IMG/VR virus record: IMGVR_UViG_3300042298_000417
Location: 1 to 35,424 of that record
DNA length: 35,424 bases
Direction: 5' to 3' (one strand)
Source of the DNA: a virus
In this document: piece after piece, positions 21,450 through 28,764 of the stretch
How the letters are laid out: every line of letters begins with the position of its first letter
How positions within the stretch are numbered: the first letter of the stretch is position 1
Translations under genes and position numbers: made by a program
Notes under the pieces: model-generated
Told to the model about the DNA's origin: nothing
What the model saw: only the letters and a program-made list of their open reading frames with translations
The model's database searches: none

Positions 21450-21456
21450 AAGGGGG
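21437..21456 (+). other. G-quadruplex-type G tract
   Basis: Four G runs of 4, 3, 4 and 5 with loops T, T and AA, a strong intramolecular quadruplex pattern on the + strand (C-rich on the other strand). It directly follows the sixth palindrome of the iteron array. Such a tract can stall polymerases or mark an origin or regulatory element; the function here is inferred. Confidence 0.7.
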
Positions 21457-21598
21457 TGTGACTACCTTCCAGTCCCCTAAAACACACAGTGAAATTTTCG
21501 TATAGAAATTCCAGACAATCGGAGGTTGATACTAGTAGGTTAAAGTGTATCATAAATATCACACAAGAGATTTATTTACTTTAAGAGTACATTTATTA

Positions 21599-21626
21599 TT
21601 GACTGGGAGGCGGGGTAAACCATAAT
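21599..21626 (+). promoter_or_regulatory. Candidate sigma70 promoter P1 (rightward)
   Basis: TTGACT at 21599-21604 and CATAAT at 21621-21626 with a 16-base spacer; five of six matches in each box. It lies just upstream of a second, stronger promoter and points at the tail-fibre and late genes. Confidence 0.5.
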
Positions 21627-21630
21627 ACTA

Positions 21631-21659
21631 TTGACTCCCGGTATTCGATATGGTATAAT
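21631..21659 (+). promoter_or_regulatory. Sigma70 promoter P2 (rightward late genes)
   Basis: TTGACT at 21631-21636 and a perfect TATAAT at 21654-21659 with the optimal 17-base spacer. Transcription would begin near 21666 and run into the tail-fibre, lysis, packaging and head genes after a leader of about 190 bases. P1 and P2 share the TTGACT box. Confidence 0.75.
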
Positions 21660-21680
21660 AACCATATGTTAAACCGGGGG

Positions 21681-21751
21681 AATACTTACTGGTTGGAAGT
21701 TAAGTATTAACCTTTGGTAAGAAAATACCTATAAGATAAAAGTAAAGGTAT
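21681..21751 (+). promoter_or_regulatory. Structured 5' leader of the rightward late transcript
   Basis: Downstream of P2, AATACTTA (21681-21688) pairs perfectly with TAAGTATT (21701-21708) around a 12-base loop, and ATACCT (21725-21730) pairs with AGGTAT (21746-21751). Together with the terminator-like hairpin at 21789-21818 this makes an unusually structured, mostly non-coding leader. A regulatory role (attenuation or mRNA stability) is possible; no known riboswitch is recognised. Confidence 0.4.
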
Positions 21752-21788
21752 CTAGACTAAAGGAAGAACTAATAGTATATCTTATAGT

Positions 21789-21818
21789 ATAACCTATAGT
21801 AGGGTTATCTTCTTTTTC
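21789..21818 (+). terminator. Weak terminator-like hairpin in the late leader
   Basis: ATAACC (21789-21794), an eight-base loop, GGTTAT (21803-21808), then CTTCTTTTTC. The six-bp stem is weak, but the GGTTATCTT-U-tract end copies that of the strong terminator at 8068-8097. It sits 36 bases before the first gene, where it could attenuate late transcription. Confidence 0.35.
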
Positions 21819-21853
21819 ATGTCTAACAATATTAAACAGGGTGTCGATAAAGA

Positions 21854-22147
21854 ATGGCAAAGAAGCCGACAGTTATTACAGTAGCTACTGGTTATCAGGC
21901 AACTGATACGATTAATGATAATTTTACTAATGTCCGTAATGCTTTCGACAATACACTATCGCTAGACGGGTCTGTCCCAAATGCAATGGAGGCTGACTTG
22001 GACATGAATGGTAACGATATTATTAACGTCTCTGGTCTATTCATCAACGGTGTTGACTACCTCGCTCTCCTGAATAGAATTACAATTAGCACTGCTTCCC
22101 CTTCTGGTGGGCAAGATGGTGACATCTGGTTTAAAGTTTCAACATAG
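21854..22147 (+). CDS. Small tail-fibre-associated protein (97 aa)
   Basis: The segment VITVATGYQATDTINDNFTN followed by FDNTLSLDGSVPNAMEADLD and MNGNDIINV is the standard opening of many phage tail-fibre or fibre-adaptor proteins, in which fibre parameters are introduced before a repeat domain. Here the protein ends soon after (SPSGGQDGDIWFKVST), so it may be a short fibre, adaptor or a remnant N-terminal module. It is the first gene after the late leader, with AAAGA ahead of the ATG. Structural assignment is likely; its exact place in the virion is unknown. Confidence 0.7.
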   Translation: MAKKPTVITVATGYQATDTINDNFTNVRNAFDNTLSLDGSVPNAMEADLDMNGNDIINVSGLFINGVDYLALLNRITISTASPSGGQDGDIWFKVST

Positions 22148-22174
22148 TTCAACTTAATTAAAAGGATAGAATAA

Positions 22175-22567
22175 ATGGCTGCACTCTCTGATTATGCTGA
22201 GAAGCTCCTCCTCGACTGGATGATGACAACGGGGAGTGCGACTCGTCCTACGACTTGGTATGTCGCCCTGTACACTGCTGCACCGTCTGACTCAGGTGGT
22301 GGTACGGAAGTATCTGGCAATGGTTACGCAAGAAAGTCTGTAACCTTCTCCGCTGCTTCGTCTCCCGGTGGTACGACATCCAACTCAGGTGCTGTTACAT
22401 TTACAGCCTCCGGTGGTAACTGGGGTATCATCTCTCACATCGGTATCTTCGATTCATTGACTACGGGTAATCTCCTCTGGCATGGAAGTATGACAGCGAG
22501 TAAGACGATTAACGATGGAGATACTCTCGAATTTGCTATCGGTAACATTGATCTCACTATTGCCTAA
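22175..22567 (+). CDS. Phage tail fibre protein, Gp80-like (130 aa)
   Basis: AALSDYAEKLLLDWMMTTGS, TTWYVALYTAAPSDSGGGTE, YARKSVTFSAA and a closing beta-rich region (IGIFDSLTTGNLLWHGSM). This is the pattern of a conserved family annotated as tail fibre protein in many phages: N-terminal helix, WYVALYTAAP strand, G.GYAR motif, then a jelly-roll-like set of strands. Length matches complete family members. It lies among tail-fibre genes, with AAAAGGATAGAATAA before the ATG. Confidence 0.75.
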   Translation: MAALSDYAEKLLLDWMMTTGSATRPTTWYVALYTAAPSDSGGGTEVSGNGYARKSVTFSAASSPGGTTSNSGAVTFTASGGNWGIISHIGIFDSLTTGNLLWHGSMTASKTINDGDTLEFAIGNIDLTIA

Positions 22568-22574
22568 TTAGTCT

Positions 22575-22802
22575 ATGTCTATTGAAGTTAATAATGAATT
22601 TATTGTTGAAAAATATACAATGGGTGAAGATCCATTTATATTTTCTGACGCTATCGTTATGTTAAAAACTGAATATGATAAACTTACTATAAATCAAATT
22701 CAAACTATTAAAGAAGAAAGATACCAACAGTGGTTATTTACTATTGAAGAAATGACGAATAACCCATTGCCTCCCCTTCCCTTTCCTGAAGAGAATCTAT
22801 AA
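22575..22802 (+). CDS. Small AT-rich protein between fibre genes (75 aa)
   Basis: MSIEVNNEFIVEKYTMGEDP, a FIFSDAIVMLKTEYDKLTIN strand-helix segment, a Q/E-rich helix and a Pro-rich end (NPLPPLPFPEENL). Codon use (AAT, GAA, TTA) is much more AT-rich than in the genes before it, like the first part of the next gene, so the two may have arrived together. Its position just upstream of a large fibre is where tail-fibre accessory or assembly proteins occur, but there is no motif to prove this. The stop overlaps the next ATG. Confidence 0.6.
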   Translation: MSIEVNNEFIVEKYTMGEDPFIFSDAIVMLKTEYDKLTINQIQTIKEERYQQWLFTIEEMTNNPLPPLPFPEENL

Positions 22803-25800
22803 TGGCTGATAGATATTGGGTTGGAGGAACTGGTACTTGGAATAGCAGTTCTACATCAGTTTGGTCTTCCAGTTCTGGAGGGCCGAGTGGTGCATCAGTT
22901 CCAACTTCTGCTGATAATGTAATATTTGATTCAGCCACAACTTATACTGTTACAGTATCAGGAACTGTCAACTGTTTGAACTTTACTATTTCTGCTGGAA
23001 CTGTTACATTTGGCGCTGGTACTAATACCCCAGTTCTTAATATTAGTGGTAACTTTACTATTACCAGTTCAACAGTCTGGAATATGGCGGGAACTGTAAA
23101 TCTTATTTCTACTGCTTCCGTAACAATAACAACTAACAATGTTTCAATCAATAGTGACTTAAACATTAACGGTATTGGTGGTACATTTACTTTAGGTAGT
23201 GCTTATACTCATTCTAATTCAAAAAATTTTAATTTAGTTGCTGGAACATTTGATACTTCGACAAATAATTATAATCTTACTATTGGTTCCTATATATTTA
23301 TAGACACTGGAACTGATACAAAAGTACTAAAACTTAGAAGCTCTACAGTAACAATTGCGAATGCAAGACAGAATGCCGACTGGGCAGTTACAAATTTTAC
23401 ACTTGATGCGGGAACTTCAAATGTTACTTTTACAGGAAGCGATCAAATAGGGTGGGACGGTCTAACTTGGTACAACGTAACAATAAATGCTGGTACAGGA
23501 GAAAGGCTTACAAGCCCAACAAGATCAACCACATTTAACAATTTAACACGTAGTTCGACAGCTAATTCTGCTTCTTTAACATTCTCTGGTTCGGCAACAA
23601 TAAATGGAACTTTAACTGCAACAAGTACAGATGGGTTTCGAAGAAAATTAATTGTAAGCAATATACCGGGAACAACTAGAACAATAACGGTAGCTGCTTC
23701 GTCTCTAACCAATGTTGACTTTCAAGATATAACTGTAACTGGTGCCGGTGCGCCACTGACTGGAACCAGACTTGGAGATGGTGGAAATAATTCAGGCATA
23801 ACTTTTAGTGCAGCAAAAAATGTGTATCTTGTTTCTACTGGCTCTCCAAGTTTTGCAAGTGCAAATTGGGCTTTAACTTCAAATGGAACAACGTCTGCTA
23901 ATAATTTTCCATCTGCCCACGATATAATCAATATTGATAATAGTAGTGCGGCTACAAGTGGAACAATAAGTACTACGGCTGCTTACATTTTGGGAGAAAT
24001 AACATTTGCAAATAGAACAAATGCAGTTACAATTTCTGTTGCGAGTAATACAAGAATAAATAAAGATATAACACTTGCTTCTTCTGTTACCGTTTCGGGA
24101 AATATTGTTTTATCTCCACCAGTTGGTTCAACTCAAACTATAGCAAATACAAGCACTGTGGCTGGATGGTCTGCTGGAGCAGAAGTAAATTCTGGTGGAA
24201 CTACAAGAATTACCAGCAACTTCACGATGACTAACACTTTTACCTTAACACGTGGTACTTTTGATCTTAACAATTTCAATTTAACTTGTCCAAATTTTGC
24301 TTCAAATAATTCAAACACAAGGACGCTAGCATTTGGTACTGGAAAGATTGTTGCTACGGGAACTGGAATTGTATGGAATGCTACTACATCAACCGGAATG
24401 TCCATAACGGGTACGCCGGTTGTTGATGTAACACATAATGGTTCAACAAATATCTTTGTTAACGCAGGTGCTGCTACTACGGAGTCAAATTGCGTAAGTT
24501 TTAATTTTACCGCTGGCACATATACCCTAAGTCTTTCAGGAAACCAAAAAGATATAAACCTTACTGGTTTTTCTGGTTCTCTTAATAATAACATCAGAAC
24601 AATATATGGAAGTCTAACTGTATCGTCTGGAGCTACATTGACTGCTGGGGCAAATACTCAAACATTCGCGGCAACAAGTGGAAGCAAGACTATAACTTCT
24701 AACGGAAAGACATTTGACTTTCCAGTCACGTTTAATGGAGCTGGGGGTTCATGGATTTTTCAGGATAATCTAACAGTAGGTTCTACAAGAACTGTTACGC
24801 ATACAAACGGAACTGTGGACCTTAATGGCAAGACTTTTAATGTTGGCTCATCTTATACAACCGCCACTGGAACAAAAAACCTTACGTTTAATGGTGGTAC
24901 TTTAGTTTGTGATAATAGTGGGGCAACCGCATTCAACAATGCTCAACCAACCGGATTTACCACTACAGCCGGTACGGGAACTGGCAAGATTAGCATGACA
25001 TCCGCTAGCGCAAAGACTTTCGTTGGAGGCGGTTCGGCGTACAATTGCACCCTTTCAAACGATGGTGCTGGTGCGCTTACAATTACAGGAAGTAATACTT
25101 TTACTACTCTTGCAAATGGTGTCCAACCAACAACATTTACGTTTACGTCTGGTACTACAACCACACTAACAAACTGGAGTATTTCCGGTACTGCTGGTAA
25201 TCTTGTAACAATTGGAAGTGATACGACAGCGCAACACACTTTATCTAAGTCAAGCGGAACAGTTTCTACGGATTATCTTTCTATTAGTTATAGCAATGCT
25301 ACTGGTGGAGCTACTTGGATTCCTGGTGTAAACTCAATAGATGCTGGTAATAATTCTGGGTGGTTTGGGATTACTGCAATAATTGGCGCTGCTGCTCTTT
25401 TAGCTAGTAGTATTTTATCACCTATTGGTACTTTTATTGGATCGGCTAATGCTAATCTTTCTTCCGTTGGTAGTGTACTTTTTGAAGCACAAAGTACTCA
25501 ATATGGTAGACTTGATATAACTGGTATTGGTACTCTTTCAGCTTTAGCTTTTGAAAAGAAAAGTGCTTCGGCAGATCTATCTAGCATTGGGTCTATCTCT
25601 GTAATAGGTGGAAGAAAGACATCTGGTGATAGTTCCTTTAATGGTATAGGGTCTATCGAATCTATCGGTGTTAGAGTCCAGTATGGATTGCTTGATGTTT
25701 CTTCTTCTGGTTCTATCTCTGCTATTCTAGGATATAAGAGAGATGGTATTTCGGATTTACAAGCATCCGGTAGTATCTCATCCATCCCGCAGTATATCGC

Positions 25801-26089
25801 TGGTGGTAAATTTGAATCAGTCTTTCTTCCGTTCCCGAGAGATACAGAAAGTGATGATACTCGAATTACCGAAGCTGGTGATACTCGCGTTACAGAAGAA
25901 GCTAGTGAGAATACGGGTATAGGTTCTATTGTATCTATTGCAGATAAGATACAGTTTAACTCTGAGTTGTATGTAAAATATCTAACCAATTGGGATATTG
26001 GTACTCCGTATGTAAAATACAATGATGAATGGGTTGTCCCAATTAGTACTTATCGATATATGAATAACGCTTGGAAGAGGATTAATTAG
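22802..26089 (+). CDS. Large beta-repeat tail protein, probable receptor-binding fibre/spike (1095 aa)
   Basis: Starts ADRYWVGGTGTWN, a widespread opening of repetitive beta-structured phage and surface proteins. Residues 15-860 are Ser/Thr/Asn/Gly-rich short repeats (alternating V.I...SGT.T.. strands with NLTGG/FNNLT-type turns), suggesting a long beta-helix. Residues from about 860 (ITAIIGAAALLASSILSPIG) change to another repeat, SSIGSISVIGG / GIGSIESIGV / SSGSISAILG, and end in a compact VKYNDEWVVP..TYRYMNNAWKRIN segment. Glycine is mostly GGA and composition AT-rich up to about 25360, then GGT-rich like the rest of the phage, so a swapped receptor-binding module is likely. No enzymatic motif is seen. 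Confidence 0.75.
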   Translation: MADRYWVGGTGTWNSSSTSVWSSSSGGPSGASVPTSADNVIFDSATTYTVTVSGTVNCLNFTISAGTVTFGAGTNTPVLNISGNFTITSSTVWNMAGTVNLISTASVTITTNNVSINSDLNINGIGGTFTLGSAYTHSNSKNFNLVAGTFDTSTNNYNLTIGSYIFIDTGTDTKVLKLRSSTVTIANARQNADWAVTNFTLDAGTSNVTFTGSDQIGWDGLTWYNVTINAGTGERLTSPTRSTTFNNLTRSSTANSASLTFSGSATINGTLTATSTDGFRRKLIVSNIPGTTRTITVAASSLTNVDFQDITVTGAGAPLTGTRLGDGGNNSGITFSAAKNVYLVSTGSPSFASANWALTSNGTTSANNFPSAHDIINIDNSSAATSGTISTTAAYILGEITFANRTNAVTISVASNTRINKDITLASSVTVSGNIVLSPPVGSTQTIANTSTVAGWSAGAEVNSGGTTRITSNFTMTNTFTLTRGTFDLNNFNLTCPNFASNNSNTRTLAFGTGKIVATGTGIVWNATTSTGMSITGTPVVDVTHNGSTNIFVNAGAATTESNCVSFNFTAGTYTLSLSGNQKDINLTGFSGSLNNNIRTIYGSLTVSSGATLTAGANTQTFAATSGSKTITSNGKTFDFPVTFNGAGGSWIFQDNLTVGSTRTVTHTNGTVDLNGKTFNVGSSYTTATGTKNLTFNGGTLVCDNSGATAFNNAQPTGFTTTAGTGTGKISMTSASAKTFVGGGSAYNCTLSNDGAGALTITGSNTFTTLANGVQPTTFTFTSGTTTTLTNWSISGTAGNLVTIGSDTTAQHTLSKSSGTVSTDYLSISYSNATGGATWIPGVNSIDAGNNSGWFGITAIIGAAALLASSILSPIGTFIGSANANLSSVGSVLFEAQSTQYGRLDITGIGTLSALAFEKKSASADLSSIGSISVIGGRKTSGDSSFNGIGSIESIGVRVQYGLLDVSSSGSISAILGYKRDGISDLQASGSISSIPQYIAGGKFESVFLPFPRDTESDDTRITEAGDTRVTEEASENTGIGSIVSIADKIQFNSELYVKYLTNWDIGTPYVKYNDEWVVPISTYRYMNNAWKRIN

Positions 26090-26093
26090 AAGA

Positions 26094-27413
26094 ATGGCGA
26101 ATGTCAAGATATCAGATCTAACCTCTGCTGCTGCGGCTACTGGTACTCAGCAGTTTGAAGTTAACGATGGGTTTGTCAGTAAGAAAGTTACTGGTGCTCA
26201 GATCCTCTCTTACATTGAAGGTGAGATTTCTTCCTCTCCTGTTTTGACTGGACAGGTATCACTAGACGATGGTACTGCTACTGCTCCGTCTCTAACTAAT
26301 ACTGGTGATACAAATACTGGTGTATTCTTCCCCGCTGCTGATACTGTTTCAATTGCAACTGGTGGTACAGAAAGAGTTACTATTGATTCTTCAGGCCGTC
26401 TAGGTATTGGAATAACAAGTCTAAGTGAAAGTTTCCAAGTTGCTGGTCCGGTAGTTACTTCAGGTGAAACTCTTGCTAATAAGACAAGCGCAGCATCTTT
26501 CGACTTTGCGACAGGAAGTAATTCAGCTAGAATTTTAGCTTGGGGATCTTCCGGTAATACAGCAAATATAGGCTTTTGGAGTGGAAGTGGTGCTCTTGGC
26601 GCTTCTGAGCGTATGCGTATTGACAGTTCTGGTAACGTAGGTATTGGAACGACTTCTCCAAGTGCTAGGCTTGATGTTGCTGCCTCTCAGTCTATTGCTA
26701 ACCTGAGAAGCACTGGAGCATCTAATTCAACTTTAAACTTTTATAGTTCTACTTCGACGTTAGAAGCAGCAATTGCATCTGTTAATGGTGGGGCAAGTCT
26801 TGTTTTTAACACCGGAGCGTCAGCAACTGAACGCTTCCGCATTGGTTCATCTGGTCAGCTTGGTATCGGCGGTGCTAATTACGGTACATCCGGTCAGGTT
26901 CTTGTATCAGGTGGATCTGGTGCTGCTCCTTCATGGGGTTCAGCATTAACACGCGCTACTGCAATAACTACAACAAGTGGAACTTCTCACGATTTTACCG
27001 GAATACCTTCGTCTGTTAAAAGAATAACAATTATTATGAATGGCGTAAGTACAAATGGTTCATCTTCTATTTTGTTTAGAATAGGAGATTCTAGTGGCAT
27101 TTCATCAACTGGATATACATCAAATACTTATGGATCAGTTGCAAATTCATCTAGCATGGCAATAAATCCAGAAGACACTGGATTTGGTTTTGGTTATTCA
27201 GATTCGGCGTCTGCCGCTTGGGATGGTGTTTTAACCCTTGTTAATATAACTGGAAATACATGGGTTATTTCTGGTGTATCAACGTCTGCTGTTTACTCAG
27301 GTGTTACAGCGGGTTCTAAAACATTGTCAGGAGTTCTTACTTCAATAAGGCTTACTACTTTTGTCGGAACAAATACTTTTGATGCCGGTACAGTAAACAT
27401 TATGTACGAATAA
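26094..27413 (+). CDS. Tail fibre protein with IDSSGNVGIGT repeats (439 aa)
   Basis: The N-terminus MANVKISDLTSAAAATGTQQ resembles virion-attachment ends of phage fibres. Residues about 98-110 (ERVTIDSSGRLGIGI), 178-190 (ERMRIDSSGNVGIGTTSP) and 254-265 (ERFRIGSSGQLGIGG) are the classic fibre-shaft repeats. The C-terminal 140 residues (SGTSHDFTGIPSSVKRITII... to the end) form a distinct beta domain like those used for receptor contact. The codon composition shifts to AT-rich in that C-terminal part (about 26960-27413), pointing to exchange. A fibre role is well supported; the receptor is unknown. Confidence 0.85.
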   Translation: MANVKISDLTSAAAATGTQQFEVNDGFVSKKVTGAQILSYIEGEISSSPVLTGQVSLDDGTATAPSLTNTGDTNTGVFFPAADTVSIATGGTERVTIDSSGRLGIGITSLSESFQVAGPVVTSGETLANKTSAASFDFATGSNSARILAWGSSGNTANIGFWSGSGALGASERMRIDSSGNVGIGTTSPSARLDVAASQSIANLRSTGASNSTLNFYSSTSTLEAAIASVNGGASLVFNTGASATERFRIGSSGQLGIGGANYGTSGQVLVSGGSGAAPSWGSALTRATAITTTSGTSHDFTGIPSSVKRITIIMNGVSTNGSSSILFRIGDSSGISSTGYTSNTYGSVANSSSMAINPEDTGFGFGYSDSASAAWDGVLTLVNITGNTWVISGVSTSAVYSGVTAGSKTLSGVLTSIRLTTFVGTNTFDAGTVNIMYE

Positions 27414-27431
27414 AATTATTAGTAGGTTTAA

Positions 27432-27674
27432 ATGACTCAGGAAGAGATCAATAAGCTTCTCGATGAAGCAGCAGAGCGCGGTGCAGAAGCAGCCTTGAGA
27501 AAGGTTGGCTTGCATGATGAAGATGCTGGTAATGACATACGAGAAGTTAGATCTCTTTTAGAGACTTGGCGTGATACGAAGAAGACAATTAGTCAGACGA
27601 TTGCTAAAATTATAACAACCAGTATACTTGCTATTCTTGCTATGGGTACATGGCACTACTGGGGTCAGAGATAA
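27432..27674 (+). CDS. DUF6127-like small membrane protein, possible holin accessory (80 aa)
   Basis: EEINKLLDEAAERGAEAALR, then GLHDEDAGNDIREVRSLLET and WRDTKKTI, then one transmembrane helix (IITTSILAILAMGTWHY) and a short tail. The GL.DE.A..DI.E.R.LL..WRD.K pattern matches small membrane proteins (DUF6127 type) frequent in alphaproteobacterial phages, next to endolysins. It likely acts with the holin or anchors a complex at the inner membrane (inference from position). Confidence 0.7.
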   Translation: MTQEEINKLLDEAAERGAEAALRKVGLHDEDAGNDIREVRSLLETWRDTKKTISQTIAKIITTSILAILAMGTWHYWGQR

Positions 27675-27679
27675 TAATA

Positions 27680-28093
27680 ATGGTATTGAACGCATCATCT
27701 ATTAATAAACTGAAGAAGGTACATCCTGATCTAGTAAAGGTTGTACATCGTACTGCCAAACTAATAACTAACGTAAGTAAGGATAAGTCATTCGGTTTCA
27801 TTATTACTTGCGGAGTTAGGACACTAGAAGAGCAGAAGAAACTACTGAAAGCTGGGGCTACTAGAACTCTAAACTCTCGGCATATCCCCGGTAAAGATGG
27901 GTACAGTAAGGCAGTTGACTTTGCTGTCACCCTTGACGGTAAGGTTAGATGGGATTGGCCTCTATACTCAAGACTGGCAGAACTGGTAAAAGAAGCTGCT
28001 AGACTTGAGAATCTTACTGTTGAATGGGGTGGAGACTGGAAGACATTTAAAGATGGTCCTCACTTCCAATTGAATAAAATTAAATATCCATAA
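27680..28093 (+). CDS. Endolysin, M15-family peptidase (137 aa)
   Basis: Start taken at ATG 27680 (MVLNASSINKL), just past the previous stop; an upstream in-frame ATG at 27650 would overlap that gene. The zinc peptidase signature is complete: SRHIPGKDGYSKAVDF (His68, Asp80), VEWGGDWKTFKDGPHFQL (Glu115, His128). This is the L-alanyl-D-glutamate (VanY/Ply500-like) endopeptidase type that cuts the peptide stem of peptidoglycan at the end of infection. There is no signal sequence, so it needs the holin for release. A small holin-like gene follows. Confidence 0.92.
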   Translation: MVLNASSINKLKKVHPDLVKVVHRTAKLITNVSKDKSFGFIITCGVRTLEEQKKLLKAGATRTLNSRHIPGKDGYSKAVDFAVTLDGKVRWDWPLYSRLAELVKEAARLENLTVEWGGDWKTFKDGPHFQLNKIKYP

Positions 28094-28107
28094 ATTAGGA
28101 GATTATA

Positions 28108-28221
28108 ATGCCTAAAGATTCTGTTCGTAAAATCCAAAAACTTCTTAAAACACTCCCTGTTGCTAAAGCAAGTCGTGTAGGTCGAACTCCTGTAGTAAAA
28201 ACTAAATCTCGTGGAAAGTAA
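28108..28221 (+). CDS. Small basic protein in lysis region (37 aa)
   Basis: TAGGAGATTATA precedes the ATG at 28108. The sequence MPKDSVRKIQKLLKTLPVAK then ASRVGRTPVVKTKSRGK is a short amphipathic helix plus basic tail. A strong ribosome site and a location between endolysin and holin argue for a real gene. The function is unknown. Confidence 0.6.
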   Translation: MPKDSVRKIQKLLKTLPVAKASRVGRTPVVKTKSRGK

Positions 28222-28232
28222 GGAGAAATACA

Positions 28233-28397
28233 ATGAATAAGGAAATGATTTGGGGTGTCGCTCGTGCAATTCTTGCTGCTGGTGGTGGCTACCTCGTTGC
28301 TAAGGGCATGATTGATGCGGCTACTCTTGAGACTGTCATTGGTGCCATTGGTACAATCTTCGTTGCTGTCTGGTCGGTTTACGCCAAGAAGGCTTAA
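28233..28397 (+). CDS. Holin (54 aa, two transmembrane segments)
   Basis: AAGGAGAAATACA before the ATG. MNKEMIWGVARAILAAGGGY, LVAKGMIDAATLETVIG and AIGTIFVAVWSVYAKKA show two short hydrophobic helices separated by a turn with Asp-Ala-Ala-Thr, with a Lys-rich end. This closely follows the small holin type (Pam3 gp28-like) that forms inner-membrane holes and times lysis. It is adjacent to the endolysin and overlaps the next gene by one base. Confidence 0.85.
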   Translation: MNKEMIWGVARAILAAGGGYLVAKGMIDAATLETVIGAIGTIFVAVWSVYAKKA

Positions 28398-28624
28398 TGG
28401 ACTACATCAGTATCATACTCTTCCTCTTCGCCATTCTCGGCATTACTGCTGGTGCTTTTATGGTAGCAAGAAGTCCAGTATTCTGGATGGGTATGGGTAA
28501 AGAAATATTTAAAATAATGATTCCTATAATTATTAAAAGGATGCCACTGGAAGAAGAAGAGGCTTGGAGAAGGTGCCAGCTTCGAGGTGGTAGATGGAAT
28601 CATCGGACAAAGAAGTGTGAATAA
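28397..28624 (+). CDS. Small membrane protein of the lysis cassette (75 aa)
   Basis: One N-terminal transmembrane helix (ISIILFLFAILGITAGAFMV), a second partly hydrophobic region (IFKIMIPIIIKRM), then a charged tail EEEEAWRRCQLRGGRWNHRT with two cysteines. The R.P.EEE.AW.RC..RGG.W pattern recurs in small phage proteins near holins. It could be a spanin-like or holin-regulating protein; I see no lipoprotein signal or classic Rz/Rz1 overlap. Coupled by TAATG on both sides. Confidence 0.65.
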   Translation: MDYISIILFLFAILGITAGAFMVARSPVFWMGMGKEIFKIMIPIIIKRMPLEEEEAWRRCQLRGGRWNHRTKKCE

Positions 28625-28764
28625 TGTCGAAGAAGAAGTTTGATAAAGAGAAGCAGGAACTTCTTAAAGAAGTTAGAAACAGAAGGACTAAAGTTAAGCA
28701 TCTCCGTGGTAGGAAGAAGCTTGGACCCAAGTCCGGTATGAAAAACAGTAGGGGTAAATATTAA
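28624..28764 (+). CDS. Small basic protein before terminase (46 aa)
   Basis: MSKKKFDKEKQELLKEVRNR then RTKVKHLRGRKKLGPKSGMK and NSRGKY. It is very basic, with a helical first half. Both ends overlap neighbours by one base (TAATG), which strongly suggests a translated, coupled gene between the membrane protein and the small terminase. DNA-binding in packaging is possible but not shown. Confidence 0.6.
   Translation: MSKKKFDKEKQELLKEVRNRRTKVKHLRGRKKLGPKSGMKNSRGKY

Noticed and set aside
22942-25239. Several leftward frames of 69-153 codons opposite the large tail gene
   Set aside because: They are Val/Pro/Leu-rich mirror frames produced by the repeated GTT/ACA/GGA codons of the + strand gene, with no ribosome sites.
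28397-28764. Rz/Rz1 spanin pair
   Set aside because: The 75-residue protein has a membrane helix, but there is no lipobox or embedded out-of-frame lipoprotein, and the neighbour is a short soluble basic protein.
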